DNA of 5,572 nt from Lentisphaeria bacterium (GCA_030590715.1 JAUVCU010000131.1:1-5572); one strand, 5' to 3'. Shown: positions 1-5,438, numbered from the stretch's first letter. A program made the numbers and translations. The notes: generated from the sequence alone by a model not told the origin.

Positions 1-77
1 AACGTCTATAATCACAGGGTTATACACAAGTAATTTCTCCAACACATGGTCGCCCGAATAAATAATTTACCGGCCAG

Positions 78-111
78 AAAAAAGCGGATCTTGCACGAGG
101 TCCGTCTTTTT
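78..111 (+). terminator. Intrinsic terminator of an unseen upstream + strand gene
   Basis: An 8-bp stem (85-92 with 97-104, loop GCAC) is followed by T-C-TTTTT. The A-run at 79-83 plus G84 can also pair with C106 and the T-run, past a one-base bulge. Two pairs are G-U wobbles when read as + strand RNA (T89-G100, T92-G97). They become C-A mismatches in minus-strand RNA, so the + direction is favoured. This implies a + strand gene ending left of the hairpin. The three + frames have stops at 9-11, 31-33 and 59-61, and I cannot tell which is the gene's end. Confidence 0.7.
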
Positions 112-188
112 GTTACATCACAGTTCCTTCCTGCTCAATTACTAAAACGGAATGTTTTCAACCTTGTACAAATTCTAAATGCTCCAGC

Positions 189-219
189 AAAAAAAAAGAC
201 CCACCGAAGTGAGTCTCTT
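189..219 (-). terminator. Intrinsic terminator of the TIGR04073-type gene
   Basis: Read on the minus strand, AGACTCAC and GTGGGTCT form an 8-bp stem (216-209 with 204-197, one G-U pair) closing a C(UUCG)G tetraloop, followed at once by nine Ts (197-189). It can be lengthened by three weaker pairs at its base. It begins about 20 nt after the minus-strand stop codon at 239-241. The extra-stable UUCG loop and long U-tract make this a textbook Rho-independent terminator. With the terminator at 78-111 it insulates two convergent transcripts. Confidence 0.9.
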
Positions 220-238
220 AAGAAAATAGTTTTAAAAA

Positions 239-655
239 CTATTTAACACCAGGTCCATCCTGGAATACAATATGGTAAAGATCTGAATCGCGGTCAATAA
301 CAAACTCAGGACTCATTAGAGCACCAGTTCCACAGTCCTCTCCTTGTAGGATCATGTCTCCGCAAGGAGTTTTTACAGGGAATGTAAGGATTTCGTAAAT
401 TCCAAGTCCAACACGTTTTACGAAGTGAGTTGCACCAAGAGCTGTACCGTAAGTAACAGCAGCAAGACCACCTTCATCTTTGTTTACTTCTGAAATTGAT
501 ACAGGAATCTCAAGTGCACCGAAAGCAACATTAGAGATACCGCGTCCAAGTTTTCTCGTTTCCTCATTGAAACATTCAGCTTTACTTTCAAAAGCCGACG
601 TCAACATCATAGCCGAAACTGCCCCCATCAAACACATTTTGCTAAACTTCTTCAT
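239..655 (-). CDS. Exported exosortase-associated protein, TIGR04073-like, function unknown
   Basis: This encodes 138 residues. A classical signal peptide covers about residues 1-26: positive MKKFSK, hydrophobic core, then a small-residue SKA site before ECFN. The mature part carries RKLGRGISN (residues 34-42), a hydrophobic run ending ALEIP (47-51), and a second segment VGLGIYEILTFPV (82-94). I recognise this pattern as the TIGR04073 family of small exported proteins found in genomes with exosortase/PEP-CTERM sorting; their function is not known. Mature cysteines are C28, C98 and C108. C98 and C108 flank a short loop and might form a disulfide in the periplasm (inference). No PEP-CTERM tail or lipobox is visible. 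The start is supported by AAGGGGAG at 660-667 (minus strand), four bases upstream of ATG. The gene is monocistronic, with its own terminator. Family assignment is from memory of the motif, not a search. Confidence 0.85.
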   Translation of the reverse strand: MKKFSKMCLMGAVSAMMLTSAFESKAECFNEETRKLGRGISNVAFGALEIPVSISEVNKDEGGLAAVTYGTALGATHFVKRVGLGIYEILTFPVKTPCGDMILQGEDCGTGALMSPEFVIDRDSDLYHIVFQDGPGVK

Positions 656-721
656 TTCACTCCCCTTATCGTTTTATTTTGAGTTTTATCTCTATAGTTA
701 AAATTAAGATAATATATTATT

Positions 722-745
722 AGTATACCGTATTACTTTTTTCAA
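722..745 (-). promoter_or_regulatory. Possible promoter of the TIGR04073-type gene
   Basis: On the minus strand, TATACT (727-722) matches a -10 box at 5 of 6 positions and TTGAAA (745-740) resembles a -35 box. They are only 12 nt apart, which is too short for a standard sigma70 promoter, so at most one is likely to be used as such. Further AT-rich -10-like sequence lies at 710-722. The region is correctly placed, about 70-90 nt upstream of the start codon. Confidence 0.25.
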
Positions 746-767
746 GAATAAATGACTTTTTAGATGG

Positions 768-791
768 AATTCCTCTGCCATATCGGGAATT
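768..791. repeat. Inverted repeat (hairpin) in the divergent intergenic region
   Basis: AATTCC (768-773) pairs with GGAATT (786-791), with an extra T774-G785 wobble and a 10-nt loop. No T-run follows on either strand, so it is not an intrinsic terminator. It lies between the minus-strand gene and queF, next to a second inverted repeat at 799-836. It could be part of a leader RNA or chance; nothing else in the sequence decides. Confidence 0.35.
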
Positions 792-798
792 TAAATAG

Positions 799-836
799 TG
801 TGCCAAAAACTCCCCAAAAAAAAAATAGAAGGCACA
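799..836. repeat. Inverted repeat with long A-rich loop upstream of queF
   Basis: TGTGCC (799-804) is complementary to GGCACA (831-836). A 26-nt loop separates them, containing CCCC (812-815) directly followed by ten As (816-825). On the + strand the stem is followed by TCTTTTC, a weak U-rich tail. It sits 78 nt upstream of the queF start. The conserved core of a class I preQ1 riboswitch is not present, so I do not call it a riboswitch. Confidence 0.35.
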
Positions 837-871
837 TCTTTTCAGTTTATTAATGTATTATATAGCAAAAT

Positions 872-901
872 TAAACATAAAATTAACATAAACTATATAA
901 T
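872..901 (+). promoter_or_regulatory. Promoter-like -10 box just upstream of queF
   Basis: TATAAT at 896-901 is a perfect -10 hexamer. TAAACA at 872-877 is a 4-of-6 match to -35 with 18-nt spacing. Transcription from here would begin near 908 and miss the ribosome-binding AGGA at 902-905, giving an almost leaderless mRNA. This makes an upstream start, perhaps from TATTAT at 856-861, at least as likely. The whole 840-900 stretch is very AT-rich. Confidence 0.3.
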
Positions 902-913
902 AGGAAAATAATA

Positions 914-1339
914 ATGGGAATTGATAACGAGCGCTTGTCTGAGCTTACGCTTCTTCATGCTTCAGAAAAAAACTATCCGACAAATCCTGCTGACGCCAAA
1001 CTAGAAACCTTTGAAAATGCATTTCCTGGCAGAGACTACGTAATTTCTTTTGACTGTCCTGAATTCACGTCACTATGTCCGGTTACAAGCCAGCCAGACT
1101 TCGGACACATCACGGTTAACTACATTGCTGATAAAACATGCATCGAGAGTAAATCTCTTAAACTATTTCTATTCTCATTCAGAAACCACAACTCATTCCA
1201 TGAAGAAGTTGTTAATATTATTCTCGAAGAAATTGTTGAGACTTGTCAGCCACGCTGGGCTGAAGTTATTGGTAACTTCATGCCAAGGGGCGGTATCGCA
1301 ATCAATGTGAAAGCAAGTACTGATTCGTACCTTAAATAA
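914..1339 (+). CDS. queF: NADPH-dependent 7-cyano-7-deazaguanine reductase (preQ0 reductase)
   Basis: QueF reduces the nitrile of preQ0 to the aminomethyl group of preQ1, the last free-base step before insertion into tRNA on the way to queuosine, in the cytoplasm. The 141-residue protein is of the short, single-domain (YkvM-like) type of the tunnelling-fold superfamily. Visible signatures: CPEFTSLCP, with the nucleophilic cysteine at C55 that forms the thioimide intermediate; the acid D62 in QPDFG; the family motif ESKSLKLF (78-85), which contributes to NADPH binding; FRNHNSFHEE with E97, a substrate-binding glutamate; and a C-terminal PRGGI. All expected catalytic residues are present. It is somewhat shorter than the 165-residue Bacillus protein, mainly at the C-terminus. 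The start is supported by AGGA at 902-905, eight bases upstream. It is the first gene of an operon with argB and the rdgB-like gene. No other queuosine gene is in view. Confidence 0.96.
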   Translation: MGIDNERLSELTLLHASEKNYPTNPADAKLETFENAFPGRDYVISFDCPEFTSLCPVTSQPDFGHITVNYIADKTCIESKSLKLFLFSFRNHNSFHEEVVNIILEEIVETCQPRWAEVIGNFMPRGGIAINVKASTDSYLK

Positions 1340-1357
1340 GATTCCAGGAAAATAAAA

Positions 1358-2230
1358 ATGCAAGACATAATAGATAAAGCAGCAGTTTTGATTGAAGCTC
1401 TACCTTACATTCAGGAGTTCAGAGATGAAATCGTGGTGATAAAGTTTGGTGGAAGTGCAATGGAAGATGCTGAACTGACTGCAAATACTATGCGAGATAT
1501 TGTTTTTCTGGAATGCATAGGCATGAAACCTGTCGTTGTTCACGGCGGGGGAAAAGCTATTTCCGCAAAGCTTAAAGAGATGAATATTCCATCTCATTTT
1601 GTAAACGGCTTACGCTTTACTTGTGATAACACCATCGGTGTAGTTGACAACGTTCTTCACAACGAGGTTAATGCCAACCTTCTGAAAGGAATAAGTGAAG
1701 CTGGCGGTAAAGGACACATGGTTTCCGGGAAATCGATTCTTAAAGCGGAAAAGATGTACACAGACTGCAAAGATACAGGAAAAACTCTTGATATCGGATA
1801 TGTTGGAAGCATCAGCAGCGTTGATACACAGGAGATCATTAATTCGATAAAAGCTAATATAGTACCGGTCATTCCACCTCTTGGTGTTGATGATGACGGC
1901 CAGACGTACAATATCAATGCCGATATTGCAGCATGTAAAATAGCAGAAGCTTTAAAAGCACGCAAACTAGTTTTCCTAAGCGATGTTCCGGGTATTATGC
2001 GAGACCCTTCTGACGAGTCTACTGTTATTTCGACCGTTACAATCGACGGAACTAACGACCTTATTAAAGAAGGTGTAATTAGCGGCGGTATGATTCCTAA
2101 AGTAAAAAGTGCGATCTCTGCGCTAAAAGCGGGAACGAACAAAGTACATATGATAGACGGTCGCCTTAACCACTCGCTTCTACTTGAAATATTTACAGAT
2201 TCCGGTGTTGGAACTGAAATAACAAAATAG
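1358..2230 (+). CDS. argB: Acetylglutamate kinase, arginine-sensitive type
   Basis: ArgB phosphorylates N-acetyl-L-glutamate with ATP, the second step of arginine synthesis in the cytoplasm. The 290-residue protein shows the amino-acid kinase fold. Key residues: K29-FGG (phosphate-binding lysine and glycines), VHGGG (61-65), NGLR with R86, NINAD (N185, D189) and SGGMIPK (K248). An N-terminal helical extension before VVIKFGG (about residues 4-22) plus the C-terminal run from K262 to G285 (HxIDGRxxHSLLLEIFTxxGxGT) is the known signature of hexameric, arginine-inhibited acetylglutamate kinases. Feedback inhibition by arginine is therefore predicted from family knowledge. The glycine loop reads GGGK rather than the commoner GGGP. 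Start: AGGAA at 1346-1350, seven bases upstream of ATG. The gap to queF is 18 nt and to the next gene 17 nt, so co-transcription is likely. No other arginine gene is in view. Confidence 0.97.
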   Translation: MQDIIDKAAVLIEALPYIQEFRDEIVVIKFGGSAMEDAELTANTMRDIVFLECIGMKPVVVHGGGKAISAKLKEMNIPSHFVNGLRFTCDNTIGVVDNVLHNEVNANLLKGISEAGGKGHMVSGKSILKAEKMYTDCKDTGKTLDIGYVGSISSVDTQEIINSIKANIVPVIPPLGVDDDGQTYNINADIAACKIAEALKARKLVFLSDVPGIMRDPSDESTVISTVTIDGTNDLIKEGVISGGMIPKVKSAISALKAGTNKVHMIDGRLNHSLLLEIFTDSGVGTEITK

Positions 2231-2247
2231 CAAACTGGAGTTTTCTT

Positions 2248-2856
2248 ATGTTTACAGTTCTTGCGGCAACAAACAATGCGCATAAAGTTGAAGAATTTCA
2301 GCAGATGCTTGACTTTATGAAGCTGAATATTATTCAACCAAAAGATATTCCAGACTTTCCGGAAATAGAAGAAACAGGAACGACGTTTGAGGAAAATTCA
2401 GGAATAAAAGCACTTGAGTCATCCAACTTTGCAGGTCTTCCTGCTTTTGCCGATGATTCGGGCCTTGCTGTTGACGCTCTTGACGGAAGACCGGGAATCT
2501 ATTCGGCTCGTTATGCCGGTGAAGATGCTACCGATTCTGAAAGAATGGCAAAGCTTCTGAGAGAACTTGAGGATAACACAAACAGAAAAGCCAAATTTGT
2601 ATGTGTTATTGCGGTTGCCTTAAACGGTGCTGTTATACAGACGTTTAGGGGAGAAGTACACGGGACAATCGCGTACGAACCTAAAGGTTCGAATGGTTTC
2701 GGTTACGACCCGATTTTCATACCGCAAGGCTATGACAAAACTTTCGCGGAATTAGGTTCTGAAATCAAAGACAAAATGAGCCACAGAGCAAGAGCCATGG
2801 AAAAAGCAAAAGAATTTATTCTTGCAGAAATGGGTGCTCTGGACGAGTTCTTTTAG
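2248..2856 (+). CDS. rdgB: XTP/dITP pyrophosphatase (RdgB/HAM1 family)
   Basis: This enzyme hydrolyses non-canonical purine nucleoside triphosphates (dITP/ITP, XTP) to the monophosphate and pyrophosphate, keeping deaminated purines out of DNA and RNA. It acts as a Mg2+-dependent cytoplasmic dimer. The 202-residue length fits the family. Motifs in order: AATNNAHKVEEF (residues 6-17, nucleotide-binding N and K13), TFEENSGIKA with E48/E49 for metal binding, FADDSGLAVDALDGRPG with catalytic D69 and D70, GSNGFGYDPIF (147-157) with D154, and SHRARA (178-183) for base recognition. All catalytic positions are intact. GGAG at 2237-2240 lies seven bases before ATG, in the short gap after argB. It is the last gene of the queF-argB operon and is followed 25 nt later by a strong terminator. 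Its presence with argB and queF has no evident pathway logic. Confidence 0.96.
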   Translation: MFTVLAATNNAHKVEEFQQMLDFMKLNIIQPKDIPDFPEIEETGTTFEENSGIKALESSNFAGLPAFADDSGLAVDALDGRPGIYSARYAGEDATDSERMAKLLRELEDNTNRKAKFVCVIAVALNGAVIQTFRGEVHGTIAYEPKGSNGFGYDPIFIPQGYDKTFAELGSEIKDKMSHRARAMEKAKEFILAEMGALDEFF

Positions 2857-2880
2857 TAAAATATATTTTATTACTACTTC

Positions 2881-2917
2881 AAAGGCCATTGAGTTTAAAA
2901 ACTCGATGGCCTTTTTT
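2881..2917 (+). terminator. Intrinsic terminator of the queF-argB-rdgB operon
   Basis: A 14-bp stem (2881-2894 with 2901-2914), containing one T-G wobble at 2890/2905, closes a 6-nt loop that can be tightened to 4 nt. The T-run is 2912-2917. The wobble becomes an A-C mismatch on the minus strand, and no T-run exists there, so it acts on + strand transcription only. It separates the first operon from the prolyl isomerase group. Confidence 0.92.
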
Positions 2918-3011
2918 ATTGTTTCAAATCAACTTCTAATTCATTAGCTTTACCGATACCAACAAAAATAATGATTCTTGGTTACAAACGTCATTTAGGC
3001 TGCGAACATCG

Positions 3012-3039
3012 TTGATTTTCAAGCAAGAAACAATATAGT
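3012..3039 (+). promoter_or_regulatory. Likely sigma70-type promoter of the prolyl isomerase gene
   Basis: TTGATT (3012-3017, 4 of 6 to -35) and TATAGT (3034-3039, 5 of 6 to -10) are separated by 16 nt. Transcription would start near 3046, leaving a leader of about 50 nt ahead of the start codon at 3095. The preceding terminator at 2881-2917 means this gene group needs its own promoter. The rest of 2918-3094 shows no gene and no strong structure; a weak ACCAA/TTGGT inverted repeat lies around 2958-2984. Confidence 0.5.
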
Positions 3040-3094
3040 CGTTGAGTACTTTAATTTAGACATAACCAATATTGCATTTCTGTAGGAGTCAAAA

Positions 3095-3928
3095 ATGATT
3101 ATAAGAATTAATGGAATATCACTTCCACCGCAGGCATTTGAACAAACTGTAGGCGCATTGAAAGTTCAGGACCACACTAAAACACAAGCTGAAATAGAAG
3201 AGCTTGCTGTTAAACAACTCGTTGAACACCACATTATCAGAACAGAAGCGAATGATGTATTTGCAGAGATCTCAGATGCAGAACTGAATCAGGCATTGGC
3301 AAACCTTAAAGACAGCCATGGTGGAGAAGAACTATTTCATAAGAACTTCAATCTTACAAATAAAGATGATGAAAACGTCAAGAAAGATCTAAATCAGCAA
3401 ATCAAAATTGACCGTTTTCTAAATGATCTGACAAAGATGGTACCGCCTCCTTCAAATGAAATGGTTCAGCAATACTACGACAAACATCCGGGAGCGAATA
3501 AAACTCAGGAAGAACGTCATATTTTGAATATTGTTCATAAGTTCGAGCCTAAAGACATGAAGAAAACATTCTACAAGATGATGGGAGCCCGCAAAAGAGT
3601 ACTTGCAGGAGAAGACTTCATGACTGTAGCGAACGAAATAGCGACTTGTGACAATCCTGATCTTGGATTCTTTCCACGAGGAAAAATGGTTGAGGAATTC
3701 GACACGGTTGCCTTTTCTCTTGAGAAAGATGAGATTTCTCCGATTGTCATGACTCAGTTTGGGTATCATATAATTAAGTGTGTTGGTATTAATGCTGAAG
3801 CGAAACTTACTTTTGATAAAGTAAAGGACAGCGTAAAAGCGATGCTCCACAATGACCTGAAAAACAAGCATGTAGAGCAGTGGCTTGAGAAGCAAAAGTC
3901 AAAAGCTGATATCCAAGTTATGCAATAA
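3095..3928 (+). CDS. Parvulin-type peptidyl-prolyl cis-trans isomerase, no signal peptide
   Basis: This predicted chaperone catalyses cis-trans isomerisation of Xaa-Pro bonds. The 277-residue protein has an N-terminal SurA/PrsA-like helical part (about 1-125; opens with INGISLPPQAF) and one parvulin (rotamase) domain at about 138-232. Parvulin marks: ERHIL with H142, a variable helical insert with LAGEDF, PDLGFFPRGKM (188-198), EEFDTVAFSL (F202, F207), and FGYHII with the second catalytic H225. A lysine-rich C-terminal helix (about 240-270) follows. Unlike secreted SurA, PrsA or PpiD, there is no signal peptide or membrane helix. An in-frame TAG at 3083-3085 rules out a longer start. TAGGAG (3083-3088), six bases before ATG, fixes the start. 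The protein is therefore probably cytoplasmic, as with the NifM-like arrangement of N-terminal helices plus parvulin. Clients are unknown. It heads a group with the metal exporter 42 nt downstream. Confidence 0.9.
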   Translation: MIIRINGISLPPQAFEQTVGALKVQDHTKTQAEIEELAVKQLVEHHIIRTEANDVFAEISDAELNQALANLKDSHGGEELFHKNFNLTNKDDENVKKDLNQQIKIDRFLNDLTKMVPPPSNEMVQQYYDKHPGANKTQEERHILNIVHKFEPKDMKKTFYKMMGARKRVLAGEDFMTVANEIATCDNPDLGFFPRGKMVEEFDTVAFSLEKDEISPIVMTQFGYHIIKCVGINAEAKLTFDKVKDSVKAMLHNDLKNKHVEQWLEKQKSKADIQVMQ

Positions 3929-3936
3929 CAGTTTGA

Positions 3937-3957
3937 GGCCTGTACTGAGTGCAGGCC
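3937..3957 (+). repeat. Intercistronic hairpin between the prolyl isomerase and CDF genes
   Basis: GGCCTGTAC (3937-3945) pairs with GTGCAGGCC (3949-3957), a 9-bp GC-rich stem with one T-G wobble and a 3-nt TGA loop. No T-run follows on the + strand (ATAAAGTGAG comes next), nor on the minus strand, so it is not an ordinary intrinsic terminator. It lies 8 nt after the upstream stop codon and ends 13 nt before the next start. A role in mRNA stability or partial polarity is possible. The wobble favours the + strand RNA. Confidence 0.65.
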
Positions 3958-3970
3958 ATAAAGTGAGCCT

Positions 3971-4870
3971 ATGAATATAACGGAACAAAAAATAACAGAA
4001 GAATTTAGAAATGAGACAATAAAACGAGTCACCTGGGTTGGTTTATTGTCGAATGTTGTTCTTTCTATTTTGAAATGTATTCTTGGTTACTTTGGATCAA
4101 GCCAGGCTGTGATTGCCGATGGTGTTCACAGCTTATCCGACCTCACAACAGACCTTGCAATTCTGATAGGAATTAAATACTGGTCTGCACCTCCAGATCC
4201 CAAACACCCTTACGGTCACCATAGACTGGAAAATATCGTTACAGTTTTTATAGGGGGAATTCTAATATCAGTAGCCATAGGGATCAGCTACAACTCAATT
4301 TATACTTTAACAAATCCAGAAGACAAACTGACACCGACATGGCTAGCTGCTGTGGCGGCCCTCATATCTATTATTGTTAAAGAGCTTCTCTACAGATGGA
4401 CAGCAAAAGAAGGAGACAGAGTAAACTCCCCTTCCCTTCGTGCCAATGCAATTCACCACAGATCAGACAGCATGAGTTCCATCCCTACTCTTATCGCAGT
4501 ATGCGTCGCATCCTTGAGCGAAGAATTAAAGTTTGTTGACCAGCTTGGTGCACTTATCGTTTCTGTTTTTATCTTAAAAACAGGTTTCGAAGTAATAAAA
4601 GAGTCTATGTCATGCCTGATAGACACAAGCGCGACCGAAGAAGACCAGTCTAAAATAATGGAGCTTACCCTAGCCATAGACGGAGTAAAATCTGCCCATA
4701 AAGTAAGAACGAGAAAAGTTGCTTATGGGACATATGCAGACCTTCATATACAAGTAAATGGAGACCTTTCAGTAACAGTCGGGCACGATATATCCGAAGA
4801 AGTAAAAAAAATCCTGCTGCAGAACGGTCCAAATATTATTGACGTGATCGTCCATCTTGAACCGTACTAA
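3971..4870 (+). CDS. Cation diffusion facilitator (CDF) family divalent metal exporter
   Basis: This inner-membrane antiporter family moves Zn2+ or other divalent metals (Fe, Mn, Co, Cd) out of the cytoplasm in exchange for protons. The 299-residue protein has a six-helix membrane part (about 20-215) and a cytoplasmic C-terminal metal-sensing domain (about 220-299). By analogy with YiiP, site A is H53-SLS-D57 in helix 2 (within ADGVHSLSD) and H162-HRS-D166 in helix 5. A site-B-like loop is D76-PKHPYGHHRLEN (H79, H83). The C-terminal site has H243, H259, H271, H295 and E297. The H/D pair in helix 2 resembles zinc exporters rather than Mn types, but the substrate cannot be fixed from sequence alone. 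The ribosome-binding site is weak (GTGAG at 3963-3967, close to ATG). It is followed 33 nt later by a cysteine-cluster protein gene, likely co-transcribed. Confidence 0.94.
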   Translation: MNITEQKITEEFRNETIKRVTWVGLLSNVVLSILKCILGYFGSSQAVIADGVHSLSDLTTDLAILIGIKYWSAPPDPKHPYGHHRLENIVTVFIGGILISVAIGISYNSIYTLTNPEDKLTPTWLAAVAALISIIVKELLYRWTAKEGDRVNSPSLRANAIHHRSDSMSSIPTLIAVCVASLSEELKFVDQLGALIVSVFILKTGFEVIKESMSCLIDTSATEEDQSKIMELTLAIDGVKSAHKVRTRKVAYGTYADLHIQVNGDLSVTVGHDISEEVKKILLQNGPNIIDVIVHLEPY

Positions 4871-4903
4871 AACCCAAACCGCACGTTACGAAAATCCAGT
4901 TCT

Positions 4904-5332
4904 ATGAAAACATTGCTGTTTCTAATTATATTTGCAGTGGGCTTAGGCTGTATCGCTCTTGTATGCCTTTTGTTTTTTAAATCAGAGATCAAAAATATAA
5001 TCGCGGCCAGAAAACTGAGAAAGAAAGAATTTAACTGCAGTCAATGTGGATTGTGTTGCAGTTTTACCGTCACTCTGAATAAATGTGATATTGAGAATCT
5101 AGAAAACAAAGATGCCTTTAAATTAACATTTGGCAAAAAGCATTTATTGAAAACAAATGGCTCATGTTCTTTTCTGGGAACAGACTCAACATGCAGCAGT
5201 AAAAAATCATGCAGCATTTACAGCCTCAGACCACAAGCCTGCAGAAAATTCCCTTTCATAAAATATGCAGGTATTAAAGCAATTGATACAAGGTGTACAG
5301 AAGTTAAAAGAATGCTAAATAACATTTCTTAA
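4904..5332 (+). CDS. YkgJ-type cysteine cluster protein with N-terminal membrane anchor
   Basis: The 142-residue protein starts with one hydrophobic segment (about residues 3-25), followed by a basic stretch RKLRKKE, which fits a membrane anchor with the rest in the cytoplasm. The UPF0153/YkgJ (CxxCxxCC zinc/iron-chelating) domain follows: NCSQCGLCC (C45, C48, C51, C52), then C88-SFLG, C97, C103-SIYSLRPQAC (C113), RKFPF and a last C131. All family cysteines are present, so metal binding (Zn or an Fe-S cluster) is expected; the biochemical role of the family is not established. Most members are soluble, so the anchor is worth noting. There is no clear ribosome-binding sequence before the ATG. 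It lies 33 nt after the metal exporter gene and is probably in the same transcript, suggesting but not proving a link to metal handling. No clear terminator follows. Confidence 0.88.
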   Translation: MKTLLFLIIFAVGLGCIALVCLLFFKSEIKNIIAARKLRKKEFNCSQCGLCCSFTVTLNKCDIENLENKDAFKLTFGKKHLLKTNGSCSFLGTDSTCSSKKSCSIYSLRPQACRKFPFIKYAGIKAIDTRCTEVKRMLNNIS

Positions 5333-5347
5333 ACTCGATCTGCCATA

Positions 5348-5361
5348 GTCAAGGGTTTGAC
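5348..5361. promoter_or_regulatory. Palindrome overlapping the -35 box, possible operator
   Basis: GTCAA (5348-5352), GGGT, TTGAC (5357-5361) is a perfect 5-bp inverted repeat with a 4-nt spacer. Its right arm is the first five bases of the -35 hexamer TTGACA. Such placement would let a dimeric regulator block RNA polymerase. With only 10 matching bases it may be chance. Confidence 0.3.
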
Positions 5362-5385
5362 AACACAGTGTAGGTGAAATAGATT
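5357..5385 (+). promoter_or_regulatory. Sigma70-type promoter of the RNase D gene
   Basis: TTGACA (5357-5362) is a perfect -35 hexamer. TAGATT (5380-5385) matches the -10 consensus at 4 of 6 positions, with the optimal 17-nt spacing. Transcription would begin near 5392, giving a leader of about 47 nt. This is the best promoter match in the window and suggests RNase D starts its own transcription unit despite following the YkgJ-type gene by only 106 nt. Confidence 0.6.
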
Positions 5386-5438
5386 GTTACGTACTTACTT
5401 AAGAGAAATATGACCCTTTAATATAAAAGCTCCCTGAA

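Noticed and set aside
46..246. A 66-codon + strand open frame rich in lysine and leucine
   Set aside because: It runs through both terminator hairpins and overlaps the 3' end of the minus-strand gene. It has no ribosome-binding site and no recognisable motif.
480..701. A 73-codon + strand open frame
   Set aside because: It is antisense to the signal-peptide half of the TIGR04073-type gene, and its hydrophobic tail comes from the AT-rich upstream region.
740..913. preQ1 riboswitch controlling queF
   Set aside because: The conserved class I core (stem, CUAGC-type loop, A-rich tail pairing back) is not found, and I could not recognise class II or III. Left only as an unassigned structured region.
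1657..2337. A 226-codon minus-strand open frame, the longest antisense frame in the window
   Set aside because: It lies opposite argB and the start of rdgB, both of which have intact family motifs. It has no recognisable domain.
2918..3094. Small gene or RNA in the gap before the prolyl isomerase
   Set aside because: No open frame with a ribosome-binding site and no strong hairpin; only a promoter-like pair and the ribosome-binding site are supported.
3452..4032. Two overlapping minus-strand open frames
   Set aside because: They are antisense to the prolyl isomerase and the start of the CDF gene, with biased compositions typical of shadow frames.
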